From: Phaeosaccion multiseriatum
Lineage: Eukaryota; Ochrophyta, other classes
DNA length: 64,000 nucleotides
Assembly: GCA_965112735.1 (NCBI GenBank)
Contig: OZ218951.1
Span: 3,596,001-3,660,000, forward strand
Direction: 5' to 3'
Below, one piece after another: positions 20,263-32,600 of this stretch. The position numbers were made by a program, and so were the translations under genes. Each line of letters opens with the position of its first letter. Position 1 is the stretch's first letter. The notes under the pieces were generated by a model, which did no database searches, was not told where the DNA came from, and saw nothing but the letters and a program-made list of their open reading frames with translations.

Positions 20263-20787
20263 TGCCTAAGCTTCGGCGGCGCCTGCCTCCCGTCTCAGTG
20301 GCGTGCCATAATCATCATCATCATCATCATCATCATCATTGCCCTGACTCAGAACCGGCCCCCCTCTCTTTCCGTTCTTCCTTCCTTCCTTCCTTGCTTC
20401 CTTCTGTCCTTCCTCCCTGCCTCCCTGCCCCCTTCCTTCCCCGCGAAGCGATCAACACTTCCTCCACCTACCGCTCCGATCTCGACCCCTTCTGCCCTCT
20501 TCTCCGGTGGCAGACAGGCCGCTTTCCTCCCACCTAAACGGCAGGCAAGCAGGGAGAGCAACAGCGAAATGAGTCAGTTCAGAGGAAGGGGGTTGCATTC
20601 AGCAGGCCTGACTCCGACTCCGCTGACCACCACCGCCCAGAGCAAGCGAGTGCAAGCCCAAGCTCCTGCCTACACAGTACCTACATAGACCCCGCCACTC
20701 CGCACACCAGCCTCTCTTGGCACACACCTGCATGGGGCCTCCTCTCCTCCTCCTGGCGTGCAGAGGGCGTCTGATTCCTTCGCAACT
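20263..20787. other. Intergenic stretch with simple repeats
   Basis: It contains an ATC trinucleotide run at about 20310-20340 and a TTCC/TCCT-rich tract at about 20375-20450. A minus-strand frame starting near 20600 (MQPPSSELTHFAVALPA) could be a 5' exon of the small coiled-coil gene, but its junction does not fit cleanly, so I leave it unassigned. Confidence 0.4.
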
Positions 20788-23064
20788 CTACCCCGCTTCT
20801 GATTCATTCGCAAGGCGCGGGAAAACGGGAGAGCTTCCGTGTCTAGAATAGTGGTACTCCACGCGGAGCCCCTCCGGCAGATCTGCGGGCAGCGGGCACT
20901 GCCTCCCAACCTTGAGATACTGGAGGCCAGCAGGTAGGTCTGTCAATGGACAGGTGTACCTCTTTCCCAGCGTTAGCCTCCGCAGAGACGCAGGGAGCTG
21001 CAAGGGATGATTAAAGCCGCCCTCCATCACCACCTCCTCCACACCACAAGGAAGAATCAACTGCTGATTGAACGCCGAGTAAGCATGAAAAGTAAGCTTC
21101 CTCAGCGAGGGAGGGAAAACGATGGGTCTGTTAAAGTCCTTCCCGAATGTCACCTCCTCCAGCGAGCTCGGCAGGATCACATCAGGCTGATTGAACGCTG
21201 AATCCCAGTGGAAAATAAGCTTCCTCAGCGAGGGAGGGAAAGCGATGGGTCTGTCAAAGTCCCTCCCGAATCTCATCTCCTCCAGCGAGCTCGGCAACAA
21301 CACATCAGGCTGATTGAACGCCGATTCCGAGCAGAAAGTAAGCTTCCTCAGCGAGGGAGGGAAAACGATGGGTCTGTTAAAGTCCTTCCCGAATGTCACC
21401 TCCTTCAGCGAGCTCGGCAACAACACATCAGGCTGATTGAACGCCGAATAGAAGAGTAAAGTAAGCTTCCTCAGCGAGGGAGGGAAAACGATGGGTCTGT
21501 CAAAGTCCCTCCCGAATGTCATCTCCTTCAGCGAGCTCGGCAACAACACATCAGGCTGATTGAACGCCGATTCCGAGCAGAAAGTAAGCTTCCTCAGCGA
21601 GGGAGGGAAAACGATGGGTCGGTTAAAGTGCTTCCCGAATGTCACCTCCTTCAGCGAGCTCGGCAACAACACATCAGGCTGATTGAACGCCGAATTGAAG
21701 CAGAAAGTAAGCTTCCTCAGGGAGGGAGGGAAAACGGTGGGTCTGTTAAAGTCATTCCCGAATGTCACCTCCTTCAGCGAGCTCGGCAGGATCACATCCG
21801 GCTGATTGAACGCCGAAGACCAGCTGAAACTAAGCTTCCTCAGCGAGGGAGGGAACGCGATGGGTCTGTTAAAGTCCCTCCCGAATGTCACCTTTTCCAG
21901 CGAGATCGGCAGGATCACGTCAGGCTGATTGAACGCCGAACTCAAAGTAAGGTTCCTCAGCGAGGGAGGGAAAGCGACGGGTCTGTTGAAGTTCCACCCG
22001 AATGTCACCTCCTCCAGCGAGATCGGCAGGATCACATCAGGCTGATTGAACCGCGAGTACGAGTGGAAAACAAGCTTCCTCAGCGAGGGAGGGAAAGCGA
22101 TGGATCTGTTAAAGTCCCTCCCGAACTCCACCGCCTCCAGCGAGCTCGGCAGGATCACATCAGGCTGATTGAACCGCGAGAGCTCAGCAAAAGTAAGCTT
22201 CCTCAGCGAGGGAGGGAAAGCGATGGATCTGTTAAAGTCCCTCCCGAATTCCACCGCCTCCAGCGAGCTCGGCAGGATCACATCAGGCTGATTGAACAGC
22301 GAGCCCTCAGCAAAAGTAAGCTTCCTCAGCGAGGGAGGGAAAGCGATGGGTTTGTTAAAACCCGCCCCGAATCTCACCTCCTCCAGCGAGCTCGGCAGGA
22401 TCACATCAGGCTGATTGAACCACGAGTTCGAGAGGAAAGTAAGCTTCCTCAGCGAGGGAGGGAAAGCGATGGATCTGGTAAAGTCCCTCCCGAATTCCAC
22501 CTCCTCCAGTGAGCTCGGCAACAACACATCAGACTGATTGAAAGCGTCAGAGAAGAGCACACCCTTCACCGACCGTGGCAACATGGACAACACTTTGACA
22601 ACGAGAGCCTTTCCAGGGGCAGAACGGCCGCGTCCATTCTGGGCGCCGAGACGCACGGCGGTCACGCAAAATGAACGGCTCTCCTTTCCCGGCCCAGCCT
22701 CATTGCGCTGTGAGCTCTCGGGCAGCTGGCGCTGTGCCCTTCCCTTTGCCCGCTTCCCCCCCCTTTCGAGCGCATCCTGATCTGCGGCAGCAGCAGGCCT
22801 AGTCCCCGACCAAGAAGACGAAGATGCAGTATGGTGCTTCTCCTCGTCTTTCTGCTGCTGCTCCTCCAGCATGCTAAGCATGCGCCTCTTGACATCACCA
22901 GGCATGTCGGCGCTAAGGACCAGAGTACGGCGCGTGAGCTTGTCCACCTCCTTGCACACTCCCCACAGAGCCTTGTGTGTCGGGAAAAGGCTGGCCACAG
23001 TACTCAAGGCCCGCGCTCCGCGGGTATCACTCATGCTTCTCCAAGGAAGAGCTCCTTTTGACAA
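20788..23064 (-). CDS. FNIP-repeat protein
   Basis: A single uninterrupted frame of 758 residues encodes an N-terminal region of about 160 residues with a helix and a basic, disordered linker. About 12 tandem units of 42 residues follow, plus one degenerate unit. Each unit is a dimer of two FNIP-type half-repeats, FNQPDVILPSSLEEVTFG and FNRPIAFPPSLRKLTF. FNIP repeats are short leucine-rich-like units known from Dictyostelium and giant viruses, thought to mediate protein binding. Repeats are nearly identical at DNA level (period about 126 bp), so the array has expanded or homogenised recently. The gene lacks introns, unlike nearly all neighbours. The ATG at 23064 is used here, but an in-frame ATG at 23034 is equally possible. 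It shares a 159-bp divergent promoter with the URC1 gene. Function is unknown. Confidence 0.85.
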   Translation of the reverse strand: MSKGALPWRSMSDTRGARALSTVASLFPTHKALWGVCKEVDKLTRRTLVLSADMPGDVKRRMLSMLEEQQQKDEEKHHTASSSSWSGTRPAAAADQDALERGGKRAKGRAQRQLPESSQRNEAGPGKESRSFCVTAVRLGAQNGRGRSAPGKALVVKVLSMLPRSVKGVLFSDAFNQSDVLLPSSLEEVEFGRDFTRSIAFPPSLRKLTFLSNSWFNQPDVILPSSLEEVRFGAGFNKPIAFPPSLRKLTFAEGSLFNQPDVILPSSLEAVEFGRDFNRSIAFPPSLRKLTFAELSRFNQPDVILPSSLEAVEFGRDFNRSIAFPPSLRKLVFHSYSRFNQPDVILPISLEEVTFGWNFNRPVAFPPSLRNLTLSSAFNQPDVILPISLEKVTFGRDFNRPIAFPPSLRKLSFSWSSAFNQPDVILPSSLKEVTFGNDFNRPTVFPPSLRKLTFCFNSAFNQPDVLLPSSLKEVTFGKHFNRPIVFPPSLRKLTFCSESAFNQPDVLLPSSLKEMTFGRDFDRPIVFPPSLRKLTLLFYSAFNQPDVLLPSSLKEVTFGKDFNRPIVFPPSLRKLTFCSESAFNQPDVLLPSSLEEMRFGRDFDRPIAFPPSLRKLIFHWDSAFNQPDVILPSSLEEVTFGKDFNRPIVFPPSLRKLTFHAYSAFNQQLILPCGVEEVVMEGGFNHPLQLPASLRRLTLGKRYTCPLTDLPAGLQYLKVGRQCPLPADLPEGLRVEYHYSRHGSSPVFPRLANESEAG

Positions 23065-23223
23065 GGGTACTTAAAGTAAAGAAAGGGGGGAAATAAGGAA
23101 ACGACGTTTAGAAACTGAAACTGAAAGTGTGTGGGTGTGTGTGTGAAATAAGTCAGGGGGCCCCCTGTCCCGTTTGTTCATTCTCGGTTGCAGCCGTGGT
23201 TTGTCGTACGTTAAAAAGCCGAG
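23065..23223. promoter_or_regulatory. Short bidirectional promoter
   Basis: Only 159 bases separate the starts of the divergent FNIP-repeat gene (minus) and the URC1-type gene (plus), so both promoters must lie here or overlap the leaders. A short direct repeat, GAAACTGAAACTGAAAGTG, occurs near 23110. No TATA box is obvious. Confidence 0.5.
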
Positions 23224-26200
23224 ATGAATAATCTTATAGATGAAGGGAAGGACAAAGGGTCGAAGCGGGCAAGGCCAAGGGGCTACACAGGTGATGCTTG
23301 TTGAAGGATCGATGCCGCATGAGGTGAAGAAAGTAATAATGTTTCCGCCCACCCCGATGTTTCATCTTTCGCAGAGGAGGACTTGCAAGTCCCGGATTTG
23401 CGGACGGATCACATCGGGTACATCAACCTCACCACGCATGCGAACTTCTTCGCGGACCCAATACCTCTGGACGTGAGTGCCCACCGCAAACGAAACAAAA
23501 CTAGGACGCTTTCTGTCCGTCATCTTCGTTTTCTCCCTCCCTCTCTCTGCTCTTTTGATGCATTCACCGAACCCGGGTACAGCTTGCACTCTCTCATCTG
23601 GGGTGGGTGCGACCTGGGCTTTGTAGCATTGATGTCTAGTTTGTTGGCGGCTGCTGTGGGAATCCGCTGCTTATCCGCTCTTTACTACTGTTCTCTCCGG
23701 CCACTGCAGTGGGGAAACGCCAGAGCGCTCGAGCGAGGCCCAGTGGTAGCCACAACACGGCACCCGATGCAAAGAAACGCGATAGGCGCACACAGCGGCA
23801 GCTATTGCGTGTACAAGGCCCTGGCCGTGGCGAGCGGTGCGTTGGACCCCAATTACCTGCCCAAGATGGCCCTCACGGTGCCAGTGGTCGACATCGGCCC
23901 CTTCCCCAAGCAGTAAGTCCACAGTGTCGAGTAAGGAAGCCTGCTCCTTTTGCAAGGGGAAGCGTCGCTAACGACTATCTCCTCCCTCGGTGGTCGGCGG
24001 CCCGGCGGCCTCTTCTGCTCTGCTCCCGCCCAGGTGGAGCGACGTGTCAAAGATCGCCACCATCGACCCTTTCGGTCACTTGACGGTGGAGAAGTACGGG
24101 GCCTACCTGCGCAAGGGCTACGACATTAGACCCACAATTGCTGTCACAGAGGTGCGGCCGGCTGTGCCTTGATCAAAGCCCCGAACCGAATCGAATGGCA
24201 TCGGACTGACCGCCAACCCTCCGTTCGCTCTCCCTTTCAGGCACACATCGATCTGCCCGAGGTCAAGGAGGCCGTGCGTCTCGGGAGGCTCAAGCCCGAC
24301 GGAAAGGTGCTACTCGACGGCGGACAGGTGAGTGAGTCAGCTTCAACAATAGTCCCTCGTCGGTCTCTGCGTGTCTCTGCGTATGCTCGGGGGGGGAGAG
24401 GGGTGGCTTGGTCAGACGCCCTCCTGATTCTCCTGCTGGACTCCTGTTTGTACTTGTCAGGCCAAAATCACCAAGTGCGCAGTCGAGCCGGTTTGGTATC
24501 TGCCTGAGATAGCTCGGCGCTTCGGCTGCTCCGAAATGGCACTGCGAGAGAGCCTCTTTCTGGAAACAAACATGATGTTTCCCGAGCTCGTCACGCGGCC
24601 AGATATGAAGGTACGGTACTGACTAGTGGCGGGGGTTGCCTGCGTATAGTCTTGCCTGATACTGCGAGGTTCCATTGGCGAATAGCCCGGTGTGGTCGTC
24701 ACCAAGCTACTGAATGACACCAGTGTGTTCGTGTCCCCTGCCCACTCCCCAGGTGTTCCTGCCGCCCATCGGAGGCCTGACCATCTACATCTTTGGCTGC
24801 GTGGAATCCATCCCCGACGAGAGCATCCCCCTCACCGTAAGAGTGCACGACGAGTGTAACGGCAGCGACGTGTTCGGTAGCGACATCTGCACCTGCCGGC
24901 CATACCTCACGCACGCCATCGAAGAGTGCATCAAGACGGCGCAGCAGGGGGGCACGGGAGTGGTGATTTACTTCAGGAAGGAGGGAAGGTCTCTCGGTAA
25001 GGGTGGTGGGGATGGGGTTGGTAGGGTTGGTAGGGCTTGTTTGTGCTTGCTTGTCCGCCGGTCTTTTCTTCCTCCCCCCAACACAACAATGTAACGCCCC
25101 AATGCCCTGTGATCTTCTTCTCTCTATCCACCCCGCTGAAGGACGCCTCACCCCTCCACTCGACCTCCCCACCCCTCTGCTTTCGACGCCTCATGTGATG
25201 CCTCATGCCATGCGTGGTGCAGGGGAGGTGACAAAGTACCTGGTGTACAACATGAGGAAGCGTCAGGAGGGAGGTGATACGGCCGAAAAGTATTTTGACT
25301 GCACGGAGCAGGTGGCTGGAGTGCAGGACACACGTTTCCAAGCCCTCATGCCCGACCCCCTGCACTGGCTCGGAGTCACCAAGTGAGTCACTGACTTCGT
25401 TTGTGGACTTCGGTGTTCTCTCTCGTAAGGCCGACGATGTTACGTATTGTATCGTGCTTGCTTCACTCCCATGCGTGGAGAGGGAGGGGTCTGGTACCGT
25501 GTGTGCCACGTGTGAGGGAGACTGTGGAGAATACTGCTCCTGCTACTGCTGCTGGTGGCGATGGTGGTGGTGGTGGTGGTGCTGCTGCTGCTCATTCCTT
25601 GTTGCCATGTTGTATGAGCCTTTCGGAGAGGACTTCTCTCGGATCCCTCCCCCCCCTCTCACTGCTGTGGTAGGTGGCTGCTGTCGCTCATCTCACCCAA
25701 TCGCGTCCCGTCCCATCCCGCTCCATGTATATGCTCCACCTCCTGTCATCCCCCTCCAACAGGATCGACCGCTTCGTGTCCATGAGTGACATGAAGTACA
25801 ACGCCATCATCAACTCGGGCATCAAGATTGTGGAGCGCATTGAGATCCCTCCCGAGCTGGTGCCCAGGGATGCACAGGTACTGCACATGCCATCCCTCCG
25901 GAGAGAGAGTGTCCAAAGGCAACTTTCTCACCCACTCCTCCCTCCCTCTCTCCCTCCCTTTCCCTCCCTCCCTCCTTCCTTGTCCGGCCGATGCAGGTGG
26001 AGATCACCGCCAAGGTGTTTGAGGGGTACCACGGCGGAGACGCGTACACGCCACTAGACGCGGAGGTAAGGAGGAAGGTCCAAGTAAGACCCGAGTAAGA
26101 CCCGTGTAGGGCCCGAGTAAACCCACCTTAACCTCGAAGGCTAGGGAGCGAGCGAGTGGGCGTAGACAACTGACCGGACTGCCCTCTCTCTCCCTTCCTC

Positions 26201-26365
26201 CCTTGGCGTGTCTTGGCGCTTTTGGCTTTGCTCCTGCTCCCTGTGGTTGGGCAGGCTCTGAAATTGGTCAAGGGTGCGAAGTACACCTACTCCAAGAACG
26301 GCCGCACCGAGGAGGACGGGCTGACGGGAGGGGAGGGGGGAGCGAAGGGGGGGGCAGACGCCTAG
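23224..26365 (+). CDS. URC1: URC1-type GTP cyclohydrolase II family protein
   Basis: Eleven exons (23224-23290, 23375-23472, 23710-23912, 24034-24151, 24241-24327, 24461-24610, 24753-24996, 25223-25382, 25763-25877, 25997-26065, 26255-26365) give 473 residues in phase. The N-terminal half has the URC1-specific segments RNAIGAHSGSYCVYKALAVA and WSDVSKIATIDPFGHL. The C-terminal half is the GTP cyclohydrolase II domain, with zinc ligands in CNGSDVFGSDICTC and the downstream GGTGVVIYFRKEGRSLGE. The domain continues through NMRKRQEGG, MPDPLHWLGVTKIDRFVSMS and MKYNAI. In the yeast Lachancea kluyveri, URC1 is needed for uracil catabolism, and related bacterial proteins belong to the same pathway. 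Riboflavin-type RibA is the alternative, but the long N-terminal half and NMRKR region favour URC1. It is cytosolic by default; I see no presequence. Confidence 0.88.
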
Positions 26366-26638
26366 CCACCTAGCTGGGCTGTCGGGCAAGCGGAGCGAAG
26401 CCTACCGATGAAGGGAGTTGCTCCTCATTCAGAGAGAGAGAGAGAGCAAATAAGAGCAACATGCGGGGGCAGACGTCCCCCGTGCGAAGTGTCACAAAGC
26501 CTATACATACTATACTATACGTACACACATAGAAATGCACATATCATTAATGAAGTCTTTCCTCCTGTGAATTTTGTTTTGTTTCTGGTGGAAAGTCGCC
26601 ACCCTCCTCTTGTGGGTGTGCTAAGCTCAAGCTCAAGC
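26366..26638. other. Convergent intergenic region
   Basis: These 273 bases lie between two converging stop codons. They contain short TATACATACTATACTATACG-like AT-rich sequence around 26505-26525 and probably hold both polyadenylation sites. Confidence 0.5.
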
Positions 26639-29600
26639 TTAAGCTGCTTCCTGCGCCTGTTGGCTCTTGTTCTTCTTCCGCTCCTCCATGCGCTTCTTGC
26701 CCACGAGCAGCGAGGTGCTGGCCTTAATGTCCGACCGCGCTCGCACCACAGAGGAGAGGTTCGCCTTGTTCAGCACGGCCTGAATGATTCGAATCGAATA
26801 GCGTATCAAGAGAGTCAGTTGAGAGGGAGGTCGAGAGGGGGGGGGGGAGGTCGAGAGGGGGGGTCTATTGTTTGCAAAAGAGCGAAGAGAGGCGAGCAGT
26901 TCATAAAAGGGACACACAGCGCTTCGCTCCGCCCCTCACCTTGGCTTTGGTGACCCGCTTGGAGGCCCTCGCCTCGTCCAGACGCCTCTGCTGAATGTTG
27001 ATGTCCGCCCCACTCAGCACCTTGTCCATCACCAGACCGAAGCCCGCGCGCTTGCCCTGCTTGCCCATGACCAGCATGTTGGCTCTCCGGAGGTGCTGCC
27101 TGCTCTCCTTCGTGTAGAGCGCGTCTTCGAGGAAGCGAGCCACGCCTGCCTCCATGGCTGCCTTGTCGAAGTTGTTGGCCTCCGCCTCCAGCATGGCCAG
27201 CTGTTGGTCCTCCTGCCGTTGCACCTGTGAGTGAGGGGAGAGTGAATGGAGGAGTGGACATGGACAAGGTGGAAGGTCGGACGAAAGGGAGGGGGGGTGC
27301 GGGATTGGGGATTGCGGGACACGGCAAAGGGAATGAACCGTAGCCAGAGGGCGCGGACGGCGATGGTGATGATGCAGCATACCTACTACACAGAGGCCCA
27401 TACATACATACATGCACGCACACACATGCCACGCACGCTATGTATCACTTCCTACTGACCTCGCCCATGGCAAAGTCGAACACGGCATCTAGCTTCTTGG
27501 ACGTGCTGACGTGAATGTCCATGTGGTCTCCATCGCCCTCCAGCACGGTGTGGCCCCCGGCCTTGCCTCTCCTCCGCTCCAAGTAGCTCGGATTCGCAAA
27601 ACCTTCCACTCTGTGGTGTGGGGGGAGGGTGGGGGGGGGTAGAGGTCATTCAGCCCGTATGTCAGGGAGGGTTGGTTCGAAAGTCGAGAGTCGAGTAGAG
27701 TGTTTCGCTCTAGCATACTTACCCATCCAGCACGCTCTTCCGGGGTAGCTTCCTGCGAGGCCGAATGCCGCTCTGCCAGAAGCTGGCTGTGGTACTGTCT
27801 TCCAACCCATCGCCCCCCTCACTTTCTTCGTACGACTCATCGTCCTCGTCCGACTTCTCCGTCACATCCGTTCCGTCTCTCGCCATCTTGGCTCCCTCCC
27901 AGCCGGCGCTACTGACGAGCACTCCTTCTTGCAGCTCTTGGATGGCCGTGTCGCACGCTCCAAGCAGCGCCGCCAGGTCCACAGGCACGTTGTCCGCCAG
28001 CCTGCTCTCCGTGTGGATCACCAACTCGCCCAAGAGGCGCAGCGGCTCTGACGACAGCGGCGCGTTGGACACGAGGTTGGCGAGGTGTAGCACCCCTGTC
28101 TGCAGCTCTGTGAGAAGAGACGCAGCCTTTTGGGCCCTCTTCGACGTCTTGGACAGGCGAATCTCGGCCGCAATAATCTCGTCTTCGATCTCGTGCCGCT
28201 CCTTCATCTTGACTGTCGTGGTCACCTTCTCCCGGTCTCCTCCTGCAGCCTCTTCCTTCTCTGCCCCCCCAACTAAAACAGGGCTTGCCCCTCCCCTGTC
28301 GCTGCTGTCCATAAGTCGAGCCGTGGTCAGGACGTTGGTCTCGGCCTTGAGCTCCGCCTGTATAGAAAAGCAAATTTGGAGGGGGGCCGCATGCAATCAT
28401 ACAACACTTGAGAAAAGCCGCCCGCTACTCGTTCCACCCCAGCCTCGCCTTTCGCCAACGCCCCCATGTACCTGCAGCTTCTCCTTCCGGGCCTCCCCGC
28501 TCGATTGTTGCTTCAGGAGCTCCTTCTCCTTCTCACGGAGCTCTCGCCACTTGACCAGCAGTCTGCGTGACGCGGTGAGCGAGGCGAGAGGGAAGAGGGA
28601 GGGGAGGGGAGGGGCCCAGTTGCCAGGGTCAAGGGAACCTCGACGGGTCAGCAAGGAGGGTGAAGGGGGGGGGGGCTGGGCTCGTGTGAACTTACCGCTC
28701 AGTGGCGTCATCTTCCTCCCCCTGGGGCTGCTGGCTACCCCGCCCCCCCACGGCGATCATCTCCATGAGCTTCATCAGCACCAGCCTCTGCTCCTCGTGC
28801 CATTCGCTGCTGTCTTGCCCCCCCGCTGCCTCTTCTCTGCTCTTTTCCGGTCCTCCTCCTTCTCTTGCCCCTATCGCTACTATCGCTTGCTTTCCACCTC
28901 CTGTATGCTTCCTTGCTCCTCCTCGTCCTTCTCCTCCTCCTCCTCCCCTGGTTACCATCTTTCCATCTCCTACATGCTTCTTTGCTTCTCCTTCTCCCTC
29001 TTCTTCCTGTTCTCCTCCTCCTCTTCCTCCTCCGTCTTCTCCTTCCCCTTCTCCTCCTCCTTTTTCTTCTCTTGCTTCTTTTCCTTCTCCTCCTCCTCCT
29101 CCTCCTCCTCCTCCTCCTCCTCCTCCTCCTCCTCCTCCCCCACCTCCTTCCTCTTTGCCTATCTCCGCAACTGTGGACGTTTCCTCCTCAGGTCCCTTCC
29201 TGATTTCACCTAAACCTGCTGCTTCAACTATGTGCTCATCCGCTTGGTTACTGCCTTGTCTCTCCTCCTCTATCTGTCGTCCGTCCGACCCTTCTCCCGT
29301 GATCCCTGCCTCTTCTCGGATAGCTTCGCCTCCGTTCACCCTTTCCGTTGGACAGTTGCCTCCGTCGCCTACTGTCCCCCCCTCCTCTACTTCGTCCTGC
29401 CCTCCAGCAGCTATGATTTCCGCTCCCCCATGACTGGGCTCCACCACGGCCCCGCCCTCAGTCCCCTGCCCTCCCGCCTCCTCCTCCACAGAGCCCAAGT
29501 CGAAGTCTATCTCCGGATTGGTATTGCCCATTCCCATGGACAGGGCGAAGGACGATTGGTTGTTGCTCATCCGCCGGGCATTCATGGCAGCGGCGCCTCT

Positions 29601-32600
29601 AGAGAGAACCTGCCTGTTCCCAACGCCGCTCCCCTGATGCAGCAGCTGATGCCTGCCTCCACCTCCCTGCCCACCATAGTCCCCCGCCCCTCCTCCTCCT
29701 CCTCCTGTCGCGTTGTTGTTACTGTTGTTGGTGTCGCCCTCCCTCTGCTGCCCCCCCATGGTGGCCAGCCTCACCTCGTCCCTCATGCCTTGCTTCACCA
29801 ACACCATGGCCTCCTGCATCTTGTGCCGCGCCGTCTTGGTCTTGGTGAGGTGTGTCCTCAGCTGCCGAATGCCGTGCTTCTCCAGCTCGTCCTTGGACAA
29901 GAGCAGCGCCTGCACCCTCTCTACAAGGTCGTGCGCCTGCTGAGACGCGAGCGCCACCTGCTCCTCAAGCGCCCCTAAGTGGCGAGCATCTTGCGGTGGC
30001 GACCCTCGGCATAGATCCAAAATGCGCTCATAGAACTTGCCCAGTACAGCCAGCTCGTCTTGCGCCTGGGGTAGTAGAGGGGGGGGGGAGGGAGTGTTGT
30101 GAAGTGAGCAACTCTACACCAATGCCAATACACGCGACGACTCGACGTTGGGGTTGATGAACCTGATATGCCGCTGCCTGACCAACACTGCCGGACCAAT
30201 TGCTTGACTACTTGTTGACCAGTGCTCGACAAGTGCTTGACAACTGTGTACCCTACCCCCTGTCCAGTCAGTCTCACTCGCCACCACCCATCCCTTGCCC
30301 TCCCCCTGCACGTACCGCAGTGACCCTCGTGAGTCTCTCCTCCAGCTGCACGATCATGTGTTCCCCCGCGAGGGTGGACTGCATCGTGTACACATCTTGT
30401 GCATCGCGCTCCACCACGCGGTGCCGGAGGGCGGCCAGGGCAGCCTTCTTCATCTTGCTCTCCGCCAGCAAAGCGTTGATGATCTCCCTCATCTTGACGA
30501 TAAGGTTCTTGGCCTCCGCCACCCCGAGCTCACTGCTGGACAGGGGAAACACGCTGGTGCTGGAGGCGAGGAAACTCTGCGTCCCGGCAAGGACGGAGCC
30601 CGATAGAGGAGAGAGTGGGTTGGTGCCGGCCAGCATGCTCTGCAGCTGCGACGAGTCTCCCCAGGTCCTCTTGCGCGACTCCTGCACTTGCACAAGCTTG
30701 CTCCGCGGCTTGCCCCCCCCCGCCGAAAGCCCGGCGCCGCCTCCTTCTCCCCAAAGGTCCGCCCCGTCGAGCAGCACGGAGGGGAGGCGCGGCATGCCCT
30801 CGAGCTCGAGGTCCAGGAGGGGGCCGTACTTGCCCCCCGGGGTGAGGGACGACCCGTCCCCGAGGAGCGAGCGGTTAGGAGCCCCCGCCGCTTCCCCTTC
30901 TCTAGAGCCAGAGCCAGAGCCAGAGGATCCGTCCGTCAAGAGGATCTTGTTGTTGCCCGCAGTCCCGTTCCCAGGGGGGGGGGAGGAGGACGAGTCCATT
31001 TGCACATTTCCGTCCATGCCCCTGCACAGGCCGGCTTCGGAGAGGGTGGAGGCGTAGATTCTGCGGTTGGCAGAGGGAGAGGCCATTCCGTCGTCGATGC
31101 TGTCTCGAAGGTTGCTGAAGCTCAGGCTCTTGAGGAACCCTTTCCTGCTGCGGAAGCCGTGGGCGTGTGTGGAGGACTTGATGCGAGCCTCCATGCGGTC
31201 GTCGCTCACCGTGTGGACCCCGCTCATCATGGGGTTCACCATCTTCACTTTCAGGAACCTGAGGGAGGGAGGGAGGGAGGGAGGAAGGGAGGAAGGGAGG
31301 AAGGGAGACACACACGAGAGATTTGAGAAGGAGTAGGCGAGTCAAGTCGAGTTGAGATGAGTCGAGTCGAGCCTCGAGGTAGATGTGTGTATGCGTCGTC
31401 GCTCAGAGACTCTGACACTGACCTGCGCTCCTTGGCGAGAGGATTCTTGGTGGCCAGCCTGCCCAACACTTGAAACGTCTCTGCAGCGAACCCGCTCCCC
31501 ATCCCCAGTCCGGCGGTACCGTCCACGCCGACGACCCGGCCAATCCCCTCTGCCTCTGTCGTTCCGGAGTGCTCCTCCCCGGCAGGGGCTTGGTTGCGTG
31601 GAGAAGAGAAGCTCTCGTAGGGCGGCATGAGTAAAGCCGCGGCTCCTGCCCCCCCCCCACCCCCCCCCCCTTCCAGCCCTTCGCCGGCCGCTCTTTCTTC
31701 CCCGCCCTCCGCTGTTCCTCCACCTCCTCCGCCTCCTCCGCCATCTGCTCCTCCGCTCTCTCCCCCACTGCCTTCTCGCGCTCGCCCTCCTGCCCCTCCC
31801 GCCGCTGCGGGGGCTCCCCCCCCCACCCCCCCGGGACAGACTCCACTCTCCCCTCCAGGGCCTCCACTCCCCGCCTCTCTACCACCGAGCCCCGCTCCAA
31901 TGCCACGCACTTTAGTGAAGCCGTTGGCCAGGGCCATCCATGGGAATTGCACCCACAACCACCGCTGGTAGTAGTAGTAGGGAACCATGCGGTAGGCGAC
32001 GAGAGAGGCCGCTTCGGCACTGCCGCTGTTGCTGCTTAGGCTGCTGCCGCTACTTAGGCTATTTCGCGTATGCTCGTACGGCGTCTCCGGCCCCTCCGCC
32101 TCCTCGTCCTCATGGCACCGCGTCATGTCGATGACCTCTTGAGACACCCCGAGCTCGGCCAAGCGGCTGAATTGAAGCGGCATGTGCAGGAAGGGAGGCA
32201 GAGGCCGGCGCTTCTGCAGCAGCACGCTCATGCCCATCATGAGCTGCCCCACCGTCTCGATCATCTCTCCGAGGCGGACGATGGTTGGCCTGCTCTCCGC
32301 CTGCCAGCACTCTACACTATGGTTGTACTCAAACACGAGGTCGAAGGGGGGCACTTTGCCTGAGTTGGCCATCTTGCGGCCCATGGCGATAATGTCCGCT
32401 GCACTGACCATGGAGGCGCCGCCTCCGGAGGGAGAGGCCGAGCCTGACTCCTGGATCATAAGGCTCAGCAGGCGCGCGTTGCTGTTGGTCTCCGCGTCGA
32501 GGTGCGCGGCCTCTTTGCTGACGTACAGCGGCCCCTCGGAAAGCAGCAGCCAGTAGTCGCACAGCTCCCTGCGCAGCTGGGGTGTGTGCCACATGGATTT

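Noticed and set aside
21628-22512. Repetitive plus-strand frame (LLQRARQDHIRLIE units)
   Set aside because: It is the antisense of the FNIP repeats, which have the recognisable motif and an uninterrupted 758-codon frame.
20788-23064. CRISPR-like array
   Set aside because: Regular 126-bp repeats are protein-coding FNIP units without spacers of foreign type.
27765-29433. Long Ser/Pro/Leu-rich plus-strand frames
   Set aside because: They are the antisense of the Glu/Gly-rich linker exons of the minus-strand STAND NTPase gene, whose own exons are splice-consistent.
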